From NCBI GenBank assembly GCA_034506175.1, contig JAPDQB010000047.1:1-51376 (forward strand): 51,376 bases of DNA. Reading direction: 5' to 3'. Source of the DNA: a candidate division KSB1 bacterium (GTDB taxonomy: Bacteria > Zhuqueibacterota > Zhuqueibacteria > Zhuqueibacterales > Zhuqueibacteraceae). Positions 8,230 through 18,455 of the stretch are shown here, one piece after another. A program made the translations under genes and the position numbers. The notes under the pieces are model-generated. The model was given only the letters and a program-made list of their open reading frames with translations, did not search any database and was not told where the DNA came from. Every line of letters begins with the position of its first letter. The stretch's first letter is position 1.

Positions 8230-8983
8230 CTACGCGCGAGGATTGCCGGCGCGGTAAATTTTCGTCGCCCATAACCAACGGCTGCCCTTCTTCGTTAGCT
8301 CGACCAGGCCTCTTGCCATCAAGGCTTCGATCAAATTCAAATGCGGCAATAAATCATGGCCGAGCGGATACCATTGCTCGGCGAGCCTCTCAACGTTGGA
8401 GAAATGTTTTTGCGCGGCATCCAAGATCGCGACTTCTTTGGAAAGCGTGAGCACCGGAAAAAAAAATCTGCCCGTGCGGCGTAAGAAACTCCGGCGCGTG
8501 CGCCAAAATATTCACAATCCAGCGCGTTCCGTCTTCTCCAGCGTCGCTGTGGATATGCGGCGGGTACCACTGCGAGTGCCTGGCAATCGGCTCGGCCATG
8601 CCCGCCACGTCGTCCACGATCAGATCGAATTTCATTCCTGTCCATGGCTCAAACAGACTGCCGCAGCGGCAATCGATGGCGAGCTGAAGATTTTCCGCAT
8701 TGCGCCGGGCCAATTTCACCGCCTCGGCGCTGATGTCCGACGCATAAATCGCAGCGTTCGGCAAAATCAATTTCGCCAAAACCACCGCGACGACCCCGCA
8801 GCCGCAGCCGAGATCCAGCGCCGACGTTGCGGAGGAATTGACGAATTTGCGGACGCCCGAAAGCAAAAGCGTGGTTGTGCTGGTGGGATAAAAAACCTCC
8901 GGGCTCGTCGAGACTATGATGCCTTGCGTGTCGCCAAAGCTTTTGTCTTTGTACTCGAAAGTGTCGGGCTGGCTGAGGCTCAT
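8230..8983 (-). pseudogene. class I SAM-dependent methyltransferase, frameshifted at an A9 tract
   Basis: The N-terminal 175 residues (from ATG 8983) hold the Rossmann methyltransferase fold: motif I LDLGCGCGVVAVVLA, then YASDISAEAV. The place of the NPPY motif is taken by VDDVAGMAEP, so this is not a typical amino-methylase. After GQIFF the frame leaves the family pattern at the run of nine A (plus strand 8458-8466). Reading eight instead gives FPVLTLSKEVAILDAAQ and a good C-terminal part ending at 8230, 250 residues in total. The gene is therefore either a sequencing or assembly slip, a slippage-prone gene, or a recent pseudogene. It lies just upstream of the hypothetical protein on the same strand. 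Confidence 0.75.
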
Positions 8984-8998
8984 TTCCTTCTCTCCGAA

Positions 8999-10585
8999 TT
9001 ACGATGAAAGCTTTTTCCAATCCTTCAAAACCTCCCTTGCCGCATTATGCCCCGGCGCGCCGGTGACGCCGCCGCCCGGATGCGTGCCCGCCCCGCACAA
9101 ATATAAATTCTCGATCGGCGTGCGATATTGGCCATATCCGGCAACCGGCCGCATGAACAGCATTTGATCCAATCCCATTTGCCCGTGAAACTCGCCGCCT
9201 TCGGTGAGGCCGTAATCGCGTTCCCAATCCAGCGGCGTGATCACCTGGCGATGCAAAATGATGTCTTTGATATTCGGCGCGTAGGCGGCCAGCGTATTGA
9301 TGATGTGATCGCCCAATTTCTCGCGGTGCACGTCCCAGTTGCCCTCGCGCAATTTGTACGGCGCGTATTGCATGGTGATCGACATGATGTGCTTGTTCGC
9401 TGGCGCGAGCGAAGCATCCAACACGCTCGGAATCACAATGTCGAGATACGGTTTTTGCGAATAGCGGCCGTACTTGGCGTCATCGTAAGCGCGTTCGAGA
9501 TATTCCAAAGTCGGACAAATGATCACGTGTCCGCTCAAAGGCGCCTCTTTATCCTTGAAACGCGGCAAATCATTCAAGGCCAGGTTCACTTTCACGGTTG
9601 TGCCGCGATAACGAATATTTCGCACGCGCCGCACGAAGGTTGGGCCGAGATTGGGCGCGCCGACGAGCTCGAAAAATGTTCGACGGGGGTCTGCATTCGA
9701 GATAATCATGCGCGCGGAAATCTCTTCGCCACTTGTCAACACCACGCCGGTGGCTTTGTCGTCATTGAGCTTGATGTGCGCCACTTCCGCGCCCGTGCGA
9801 ATTTCCGCGCCAAATTTGCGGGCGGCGTTGGCGAGCGCCACGGAGAGTTGGCCGGTGCCGCCTTTCACAAAACGGCTCGACCTAAAGCCGCCGTTGGCCG
9901 CGCCGAGATGATGATACAGCATCACGAACGCCGTGCCGGAGGCTTGCGGGCCTTGCATGCTGCCGGTCACTCCCGCCGAGCCGAGCACGGCTTTGAGCGC
10001 CTCGCTTTCAAACCACTCGTTGAGAAATTCCGTCACCGTCATCGACAGAAGGCGCAGAAATTCCATCATCTCGCGCTTGCCGGAACGCCTGAGCTTGAGT
10101 CCGGCGCCGGCCCAGGCCAGCAACTCCTCAAAACTATTTTGTGTTACGCTCGGCGGCGTGAGCAACATGATGCTGTTCAAAACTTCCGTGAAATTGCTCA
10201 CCAGCCGCATGAACGCCGGAAATTTTTCCGCATCGGCGCGCGAGAATTTGGCGATTTCCGCGAGGTTTTTTTGCTGATCGCGCCAGAGGGTGAGGGAAGC
10301 GCCATCGGGCTGCGGCGCAAAGACCGCCGCCGGACTTTCGATGAACTCCAGCCCGTGCTTTTTCAAATTCAGCTCGTCGATGATTTCTTGACGAAACAAA
10401 CCCGCGTCGTGCGCGCCGGTGTTGAATTTGAAGCCGGGAAAAACTTCTTCCGTTGCAGCGGCGCCGCCGAGAGTTTCACGCCGTTCCAATACGAGAACAT
10501 GGCGTCCGGCTTTCGCCAAATACGCCGCGGTGACCAGGCCGTTGTGTCCGGCGCCGATGATGATGGCGTCGTAGGTCATAGTCAT
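8999..10585 (-). CDS. FAD-dependent phytoene dehydrogenase-like oxidoreductase
   Basis: This 528-residue flavoprotein begins with the dinucleotide-binding motif IIIGAGHNGLVTAAYLAKAG, followed by the second FAD motif LERRETLGGAAATEE. The C-terminal FAD segment reads LYLCGAGTHPGGGVTGAPG. The overall pattern (COG1233) is that of carotenoid desaturases and the PYROXD2-like branch. No other carotenoid gene is nearby, so the substrate is open. It starts at ATG 10585 (MTMTYDAI), with an alternative ATG two codons on. It follows the HNH nuclease gene by 9 bases on the same strand. Confidence 0.9.
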   Translation of the reverse strand: MTMTYDAIIIGAGHNGLVTAAYLAKAGRHVLVLERRETLGGAAATEEVFPGFKFNTGAHDAGLFRQEIIDELNLKKHGLEFIESPAAVFAPQPDGASLTLWRDQQKNLAEIAKFSRADAEKFPAFMRLVSNFTEVLNSIMLLTPPSVTQNSFEELLAWAGAGLKLRRSGKREMMEFLRLLSMTVTEFLNEWFESEALKAVLGSAGVTGSMQGPQASGTAFVMLYHHLGAANGGFRSSRFVKGGTGQLSVALANAARKFGAEIRTGAEVAHIKLNDDKATGVVLTSGEEISARMIISNADPRRTFFELVGAPNLGPTFVRRVRNIRYRGTTVKVNLALNDLPRFKDKEAPLSGHVIICPTLEYLERAYDDAKYGRYSQKPYLDIVIPSVLDASLAPANKHIMSITMQYAPYKLREGNWDVHREKLGDHIINTLAAYAPNIKDIILHRQVITPLDWERDYGLTEGGEFHGQMGLDQMLFMRPVAGYGQYRTPIENLYLCGAGTHPGGGVTGAPGHNAAREVLKDWKKLSS

Positions 10586-10594
10586 TCTTTGGTT

Positions 10595-11029
10595 TTATTC
10601 TTCAACGTTTCGAGGATGGTTCCCGTTTGCCAACCAATATCTTCGCAGCTCGAGCATCTGGGAGCGATTCATCTTCAAGGCTTCTATCGTCGCTCGGCCT
10701 GTCGGTGTCAAGCCCAAAATTCGCGCACCATCATCGCTCCAGGCAAAATGTTCAGGCCAATGATCATGGGTGGGGTGAAAGAGTGGCGTTTCAGCGCCAG
10801 TGGTTGGATCAACCGCCTGCGCTCTTACGGACTTATGTCGATTACAGCTCGGGCAACACAGACAAAGATTATCGATCAAGGTCTTTCCTCGCTGTAATCG
10901 TGGCACGATGTGATCGATCTCGAAAGTGACGCCCATGAGTCTTTCTTCACTGCGACAAAAGGCACACCTGCCCCGCGCTGCGGCAAACACTTCCCGACGT
11001 ATGCGTGCTGGAATTCGAGTTGTACTCAC
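10595..11029 (-). CDS. HNH endonuclease
   Basis: This 144-residue protein carries a classic HNH fold. It has a CAFC pair near residue 22, EIDHIVPR with the first His, DNLCLCCPSCNRHKS with the Asn and the second Cys pair, and the final His within the same helix. The start is a GTG at 11029 that overlaps the TGA of the upstream gene (GTGA), a strong sign of translational coupling. Family members cut double-stranded DNA non-specifically or act in restriction and homing. Here it forms a two-gene unit with the 128-residue protein upstream. There is no evidence that it is a homing element. Confidence 0.9.
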   Translation of the reverse strand: MSTTRIPARIRREVFAAARGRCAFCRSEERLMGVTFEIDHIVPRLQRGKTLIDNLCLCCPSCNRHKSVRAQAVDPTTGAETPLFHPTHDHWPEHFAWSDDGARILGLTPTGRATIEALKMNRSQMLELRRYWLANGNHPRNVEE

Positions 11030-11412
11030 TCTGCCGTTCCCTCTGCGTGCCGTGATTTCAAAAATGTATATTGAGCTTTGGCTTTAAGGAGGGCAATGCG
11101 GTCGCTTTCCTCCAAAAGCTCATCCAATTCTTTGGCCTCTTTCTCGCTTAAAGTCTTCGTTCTGTTTTTTCGCAAAAGTGAATGCAAGCGTCGCTGGCGG
11201 CTTGGCGCCAATATCGCATTGGCCAAAGCTTCCAATTCACCGATGCTCATGCCGGTTAAAATTTCCAACGCTGGCGTTTTTGCGCTTTGGCGTTTGAGTT
11301 GAATTAAAGAGCCTCCTATTTCACTCAACAAGGTTGTAATCAGCTCGGTTTGGCCGTGAGGCGGCAACTTGCGGGCTTCCCGCAGAACGTTCTCAAAACT
11401 GGCCGTGGTCAT
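11026..11412 (-). CDS. hypothetical protein coupled to HNH nuclease
   Basis: This 128-residue, charged, mainly helical protein has no signal or membrane segment. The segment LSEKEAKELDELLEESDRIALLKAKA is typical of small helical proteins found beside HNH genes and toxin-like nucleases. Its stop overlaps the nuclease GTG start by 4 bases, so the two are made together. By position it could be an accessory or immunity protein for the nuclease, which is inference only. The 140 bases upstream are AT-rich and could hold the promoter. Confidence 0.7.
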   Translation of the reverse strand: MTTASFENVLREARKLPPHGQTELITTLLSEIGGSLIQLKRQSAKTPALEILTGMSIGELEALANAILAPSRQRRLHSLLRKNRTKTLSEKEAKELDELLEESDRIALLKAKAQYTFLKSRHAEGTAE

Positions 11413-11555
11413 CTTTTTGACTCCACTATGGCTTGGGTACTGTTTTGATATTATAGTAAAGACTTCTCAAAAAATCAACGGTGAAAAACAATATTTTCTT
11501 ATTTCAAAAAATTTTTCGAGGCGCTCGCTAAAGCTCGCGCCAGATAATCAAATTA

Positions 11556-13238
11556 TTAAATGATCAAATGATTCAAATGCTCAAATGACCGATTGTCCGC
11601 CGCGCACCGCACGCAGTCGGTGTCGATGTCAACACGATGGCGGCGGCAAGTACCATAGTAGAAGCTGACCACCCACGCCACGCCGGCGCTTTCCTTATCT
11701 GCCGTCCATATCCACGTTTGTGTTTGGTCAAACGACGGTTCAATGTACAAATTACCGTGCTTTTTCGGTTCCATCAACGACATCGCTTCTTCCAACGTTG
11801 GCAAGCGCCAGCCGTTGTAGCCGGCAAAACGCTCTGCGTTCAAATTGCGGATATACTTTTCGGCATCGGCGTATTTCATCCGATTTGACGAGCCGGATTG
11901 TTGCCACATCAGGCCGGTGGCGTGATCCACAACCACTTTCGCTTCACCAATCTCGCGGACTTCGTAGAAATGAAAAAGTCCGTGCCCATCTTTATTCCAG
12001 TCTGCGGCAAAGAAGCCGATTTCCTTAAGCATTCTCTTGACTTCCCCTTGCCCCAGTGTCTTTCCGCCTGACCTGAGCTTGAATGCCAGCTTTGGCGCAA
12101 GTCCGCCAATATCGCTCAGATCGGCGTTAGAGAGATCAATCGATACACTTTGATTGGTTTCCCAATTGTGCCGTATCATCTCCAACAGAAACCGCTTCAC
12201 CTGATCCGTCCATGTCGTCTTCAGGATGGCTTTGCTGTCCTCCACAAATCGTTTCACAAACAGGTATTCCATAATCGAGCGGTGGGCAAATTTGTAATTG
12301 CCGCCGGCGTCACGATTGAGCAAGGAACGGCCGCGCAGTTGCCAATCTTTCAGCGCGATGCCAAAACTTCGCGCCAGCGGCACCAGCTCGGTATGCGCCA
12401 CACGCTCCGCCTGGCGCGACTCGCGCTTGAGGTAAAGATCAATCGCTAAGTTCTCAGAGAAGCGGCGCAAATCTTCTTTGTTTTTCACAAAAGGTTTCTC
12501 GCGTTCCAGCCAGGCCTCAACCAATTTCTCATACAGTTGAAAAGGATATTGGATAGGCTCATCTTTGCCGGATTGCAGCAACGCTTCAATGTGCGCCAGC
12601 AACATGGGCCGCGCGATGAGATGAGATCGGGAATTTTCCGCGCGATCGCTCGCGCCCGTTGGCGTTGCCGCAAACGCCAGATGGCGCGCGTATCTTCGTC
12701 AAAAGCATCGAGGAAGAGCACGGTATTTCCTTTATTGGGAATTTTCCGAATGTGCTCATCCGCTTTCGGGATCCCCCAACGGCACCAAGGCCAAATCGAA
12801 GCGCTGGCGTCGGCGCCAATGCCGCCAGTGGTCGGCGTAGTAGTTCAAGACAAAAGAAGTTTTGCCCATGCCGGAATCGGCCAAAAGAATCGCGTACTTG
12901 TAATCGTTGGGCGAGGCGAGAATGCGATCCACCGCGTGAAAGAGATTTTCCTGCACCGGCGCGAGCAGCCAGCTCTCTTCGCCGCCGGCAGGATCGAGAT
13001 GTTGGCAGTTGGGCCGGATGTAGCAGGTGGTGGCGCGAACGATATCCTCGCGCGTATAAATCTCCGCACCCTGGCGTTTACGAAACGAGCGCCAGTCCCG
13101 CCAAGTTCGCCACCACGGGTAAACTTTGGTGATGGTCTCATAAAGCCCGCCAATGATGCCGAACAAGCCGCCAATTAATTGAACCAACTTGAGCGGATCG
13201 GATAAAAGATTCTGCATTTGGGTAGAATCAGGTAGCAT
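11556..13238 (-). pseudogene. STAND/NACHT-like NTPase with C-terminal DUF1566 domain, broken
   Basis: From ATG 13238 the first frame gives a membrane segment (about residues 17-36), then the Walker A motif DSGMGKTS at residues 121-128. An extra base in the T-run at 12764-12766 moves the frame. The next frame holds Walker B, VLFLDAFDED. A second shift comes from a 5-base tandem duplication (ATGAG at 12616-12620 and 12621-12625). Removing it gives KIPDLIARPMLLAHIEALL, which continues to a DUF1566 (C-type-lectin-like) domain starting near GLMWQQSG and ending at 11556. Directly after DEDTRAI the sequence jumps to RQRARAIARKIP. The usual sensor-1 arginine strand of NACHT ATPases is absent, so an internal deletion is likely. 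Intact relatives would be membrane-anchored signalling ATPases. Confidence 0.8.
11613..11669 (-). other. run of 19 NNY codons, candidate DGR-type variable region
   Basis: The 19 codons just before the final VRCAADNRS all end in C or T (GTC, AGC, TTC, TAC, TAT, GGT, ACT, TGC, CGC, CGC, CAT, CGT, GTT, GAC, ATC, GAC, ACC, GAC, TGC). Diversity-generating retroelements mutate AAY template codons to NNY at exactly this place in C-type-lectin domains. No reverse transcriptase or template repeat is seen in the window, so this is a candidate only. Confidence 0.4.
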
Positions 13239-13244
13239 TAAAAT

Positions 13245-14852
<1,608 letters not shown>

Positions 14853-14936
14853 AATATCCTCCTCTGCGCTGTTTTGTAAATGAACGGCTGTTTGAGGACG
14901 ACGCTTGCTTGAACTCAAATTCAGTGATGACCGTAT

Positions 14937-14964
14937 ATAATATTCATTTTCGTGAAAAAAGCAA
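14937..14964 (-). promoter_or_regulatory. candidate promoter of pckA
   Basis: On the minus strand TTGCTT (14959-14964) and TATTAT (14937-14942) are separated by 16 bases, a fair match to a sigma70-type promoter. It would leave a leader of about 75 bases before the pckA ribosome-binding site. Confidence 0.35.
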
Positions 14965-15051
14965 ATGAAAATTACACAGAATCTTTGTATCTTTTGAACG
15001 TAGAGGATTTCTGCAACGAGAACAACGCATCAAAGATCTTGGAGAGAAAAT

Positions 15052-15729
15052 ATGTTTTGGTCATTGTTGATTTGTTTTTCTGCCGTCATCACCCCAATTC
15101 AGAAGAACGCCCTGATAATGCCGAATGCTTCGACGCCGATGATCGTGGACTCGGTGCGGCAGGAAGTGCGTGTTCTGGCGACGTATCATCCGGGCAAATT
15201 CAGCGGATTTTTGCGGTTCGTGCCCAATTATCATTTGCTGGTTTGGGATGACGGCCGCGCCGCGCGCGAGTCGTTGTTTTCAACACCGGTGCCCGACACA
15301 ACTTTGATCGCAGCATTCGAGAAGCTTGGCGCGACCGCCGGAAATAATTTGACGATGGAAGCCTGGGATAAACGCAACGACTCGAAGCATCCGGCGCCGC
15401 AAACGCGCATTGCCGGAACGCCGGTAGAGATTCTGGTGTGGTGGAAAGGGCTGCCGCAACCGCAGCCGCTGGCTGAATTGCTCGACGACCCTGGTGGCCG
15501 CGGTTTGGATTTCCGCTTCGGCGGGAACAAAGATTTAATCAAGCATTGGCATTCGGGGTGTTTGGTGTGCCTGTATTCCTGTCCCGGCTCGAAAGTGGGC
15601 AATGCCGCCTATACCGTTCGTGACTATGCAACCGGCGCAACCAAATTCACCCCGCGCCAGGATCGCATGCCGAAATCCAACAGCGAAGTGGCGATCATCT
15701 TTCGGCTGCGAAATGGGGAGGGTCGATGA
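15052..15729 (+). CDS. hypothetical protein, possible YdjY-like domain
   Basis: This 225-residue protein starts at an ATG preceded by GGAGAG. The first 15-20 residues are hydrophobic and could be an export signal. The body has the order 'conserved VRVLATYHPGKFSGF', then VEILVWWKG, then a G-rich FRFGGN segment and a short Cys-containing SGCLVCLYSCPGS loop. This resembles the YdjY-type domain of planctomycete and related proteins, but I am not sure. It is one of only two plus-strand genes in the left 45 kb and has no clear operon partner. Confidence 0.55.
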   Translation: MFWSLLICFSAVITPIQKNALIMPNASTPMIVDSVRQEVRVLATYHPGKFSGFLRFVPNYHLLVWDDGRAARESLFSTPVPDTTLIAAFEKLGATAGNNLTMEAWDKRNDSKHPAPQTRIAGTPVEILVWWKGLPQPQPLAELLDDPGGRGLDFRFGGNKDLIKHWHSGCLVCLYSCPGSKVGNAAYTVRDYATGATKFTPRQDRMPKSNSEVAIIFRLRNGEGR

Positions 15730-15766
15730 TGAGCAAAATCGAATTGCGAAGTGAAAAGGTTGCAGC

Positions 15767-16957
15767 TTAAAAAGCGACGTTGAAATTCTTCCCAAAATTC
15801 TTTTCAAAAAGGTTTCTATTGGCAGATCCGTGTACAAGTGAGATTTTCAAATCATAATCAGACAATCTGGAAAACACCAGTTCCGGCTCAAACGCCGCCT
15901 CCGGCGCCAAAGCTCCTGCGGCGAGAAATCTCCCTTGCGCGATCAATTGTGCTGCTACTGCCGCCGGCACACCGGTCCAATATGCCCCGGCTGTGATGCC
16001 CCAATCTACATGCGATGGCACCAAAATTTCATAAACCAGCGTTTTGGGTTTTTCGTTTTTGTATCCCGCCACTTCGACCCGAAACGCCTTGAACTCGCTC
16101 AATTCTTCCGGCTTCGGCAGGCGCATCAGATGCGCATCGAGAAACTCGCGCGGAGCGAGGTCGAGATTTTTATACGAAAATTTTTCCGGACTCGTGAGCT
16201 TCAAGTCAATCAGCGTCTCGACCATGTTGACGAGCCGCGGCGAGAAGGCCACGCGAAAGCTTACATTTTGAATGCCGGGATATTGATAAGGAAGAGTGGC
16301 CAACTCGGAATGAATCGAGTAAAACCCTTCAACTTCACCGACGGGTTCGGGCAAAACATAGCGCTCGCGGCCGGAAAGCGGCGGCGCTTCTTTCATCTCG
16401 CCGTTTTCAAACACAAACGCATTCATCGTGCATTCATCGAGCACGGTTTTGGCGGAATAGCCAAAACCCTTGCCGCCGCCCCTGGTGCCCGTGCGAATAT
16501 GAATGTCGGTGACTCGATCAAGCTGCTTTGCGCCCATCGCCGCCGCGACGTTCGTCATCCCCGGCGAGGCGCCCATGCCCAACAGCGCCAGCCGGTTGAT
16601 CGCTTTGAATTGTTCGTGCAACGCCAATTGTTTTTTGGTGACGTGATACAAACCGCCGAGATCGAGATAATGGCAGCGAGTTTCCAGGCAGGCGTGCATG
16701 ATGGGCAGATTAAACTCATACAGCGTGAGATTGGCGACAAGATCGATGCCAGTTGTGGCGCGGCGCAGAGATTCGGCGTCCGTGACATCAACCTGAATCG
16801 CGCGAACTCTTTTGTCGCCCAACTTCTGCGCCCAGGCTTGCGCGGCTTCGAGATTGATGTCACCGATGATGATTCGATCAAAGATGGGCATTTCAATCAG
16901 CGCGCGGGTCGCGGCTTTGCCCATCGCGCCGCAGCCGCCGATGGCGAGGATTTTCAT
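15767..16957 (-). CDS. saccharopine dehydrogenase family protein
   Basis: This 396-residue NAD(P)-binding protein starts MKILAIGGCGAMGKAATRAL, a Rossmann motif. It continues with the family signature of saccharopine dehydrogenase-like enzymes: DVTDAESL, then NLTLYEFNLPIMHACLE, then GASPGMTNV. The family covers enzymes that make or split C-N bonds in lysine and polyamine metabolism (saccharopine, carboxynorspermidine). Two class III aminotransferase genes follow upstream on the same strand, 83 bases and 1.5 kb away, so it may act with them on a diamine or lysine-derived substrate. That substrate is inferred. It starts at ATG 16957. Confidence 0.88.
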   Translation of the reverse strand: MKILAIGGCGAMGKAATRALIEMPIFDRIIIGDINLEAAQAWAQKLGDKRVRAIQVDVTDAESLRRATTGIDLVANLTLYEFNLPIMHACLETRCHYLDLGGLYHVTKKQLALHEQFKAINRLALLGMGASPGMTNVAAAMGAKQLDRVTDIHIRTGTRGGGKGFGYSAKTVLDECTMNAFVFENGEMKEAPPLSGRERYVLPEPVGEVEGFYSIHSELATLPYQYPGIQNVSFRVAFSPRLVNMVETLIDLKLTSPEKFSYKNLDLAPREFLDAHLMRLPKPEELSEFKAFRVEVAGYKNEKPKTLVYEILVPSHVDWGITAGAYWTGVPAAVAAQLIAQGRFLAAGALAPEAAFEPELVFSRLSDYDLKISLVHGSANRNLFEKNFGKNFNVAF

Positions 16958-17040
16958 AATGGAAAGTTTTTTAGGTAAACGGATTTAGCGGATTAAGCTG
17001 ATTGCGGTTGGCTTTGATCCGCAAAATCTGCTCAATCCGC

Positions 17041-18390
17041 TTACTGCTGTTTTATATATTTTGTCAATTCAGCCGCCACCTCCTCAAACGCCGCCAGATG
17101 CGCCTCAATATCTTTCTCCGTGTGCGCCACCGAGATCGTCCATTGCTCCTCGTGGCCGGGCGGATGCGCGATGATGCCGCGATTGAGCATACTGAACCAA
17201 TACGCCTGCCAATGCGCGCGGTTGATTTGCAGCCAATCGCGATAATTCTTCAGCGGGCGGGACAGGAGGTGGATCATGCCGAGCGCGCCGATATGAACGG
17301 CATGTGCCGGCAGTTTATTCGCCGCGATAATGGCGTTGTAACCGGCGGTCAATTTTTTGCTCAACGCGTACAAACGCGGATAAACTTCCGGCGTGAGAAT
17401 ATCGCGCAGCGTCACAAGCCCCGCTGCGAGTGAAAGCGGATTGCCGGCAAAAGTTCCGGCATGATAAAAACCCGCATCACCGACGTGCTGCATGACTTCA
17501 CGTGTGCCGGCAAAGGCGCCGAGCGGCAACCCGCCGCCAATCGCTTTCGCCAGGCAAATGAGATGCGGCTGCACGCCGTAAAATTCGCAGGCCCCGCCCG
17601 GCGCAATTTTCAAACCGGTTTTGACTTCGTCATAAATCAGCAACGCGCCGTTTTCATCGCAAAGATTTTTCAGGGCTGGCAGAAATTCCGGCGCCGGGGT
17701 GATGATGCCGGCGTTGCACATCACCGGCTCGATGATCACCGCGGCGATTTGCTGCGGATTTTCACGGAAGCGGATTTTCACCGATTCGATGTTGTTGAAG
17801 CTGGCGATCAGCGTGTTTTGCCAAACCGCCGGCGGAATGCCGAACGACGAGGGAATTTGATTCGGATGCATTTCCTCGCCGATTTGCGGCAGTTTCGGCT
17901 TGGTGCTGACGAGCAGCGCATCCTGCACGCCGTGGAAAGCGCCTTCAAATTTGATGATTTTTTCCCGCTTCGTATAATGCCGCGCCAATCGCAAAACATG
18001 TGAAGTCGACTCGGTTCCGGAATTGGTGAACCGAACCATCTCGACGCGAAAGCGTTTGCAAATTTCCGCGGCGACTTTGGTTTCGAGTTGGTTTGGCGCG
18101 CAGTAAAGCGTGCCATGCTCGGCCTGCGCCCGAATTGCTTCAAGAGTCTGAGGATTGGCGTGACCGACGAGCTGGCAGCCAAAGTTCATCGAGTAATCGA
18201 TGTACTCGTTGCCGTCAACGTCCCACATCCGGCTGCCATGCGCGCGTTGGATAAAAAAGGGATACGGCTCGTAATAGCGAAAATTGCTGGTGACGCCGAG
18301 CGGCAGAAGCTCGCGGGCGTTTTCATGAAGCTCATGGGATTTGCGCGTGCGCTGCTTGTAGGTTTCGATTATTTTTTCCTGCCAAGTCAT
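17041..18390 (-). CDS. class III aminotransferase, glutamate-1-semialdehyde aminomutase-like
   Basis: This PLP enzyme of 449 residues has the GSA-aminomutase-like start (LLPLGVTSNFRYYEPYPFF), the phosphate-binding NSGTEST, the cofactor aspartate in LLIYDEVKTG and the Schiff-base lysine in CLAKAIGGG. True HemL proteins have closely related motifs, but the N-terminus and the neighbours (a second class III aminotransferase and a saccharopine dehydrogenase-like gene) suggest an amino-acid or diamine substrate, not heme synthesis. No other hem gene is nearby. It starts at ATG 18390 (MTWQEKIIE). Confidence 0.88.
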   Translation of the reverse strand: MTWQEKIIETYKQRTRKSHELHENARELLPLGVTSNFRYYEPYPFFIQRAHGSRMWDVDGNEYIDYSMNFGCQLVGHANPQTLEAIRAQAEHGTLYCAPNQLETKVAAEICKRFRVEMVRFTNSGTESTSHVLRLARHYTKREKIIKFEGAFHGVQDALLVSTKPKLPQIGEEMHPNQIPSSFGIPPAVWQNTLIASFNNIESVKIRFRENPQQIAAVIIEPVMCNAGIITPAPEFLPALKNLCDENGALLIYDEVKTGLKIAPGGACEFYGVQPHLICLAKAIGGGLPLGAFAGTREVMQHVGDAGFYHAGTFAGNPLSLAAGLVTLRDILTPEVYPRLYALSKKLTAGYNAIIAANKLPAHAVHIGALGMIHLLSRPLKNYRDWLQINRAHWQAYWFSMLNRGIIAHPPGHEEQWTISVAHTEKDIEAHLAAFEEVAAELTKYIKQQ

Positions 18391-18455
18391 TCTTAATCTC
18401 CATTTCTAAAAACGTTTGTAGTAGCCGCGGTCAGGTGCAAATTGTTTGCCTTGCA

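Noticed and set aside
17041..18390. HemL (glutamate-1-semialdehyde aminomutase) as firm call
   Set aside because: The motifs are close, but no heme gene is nearby and the neighbours point to amino-acid or diamine metabolism, so I leave the substrate open.
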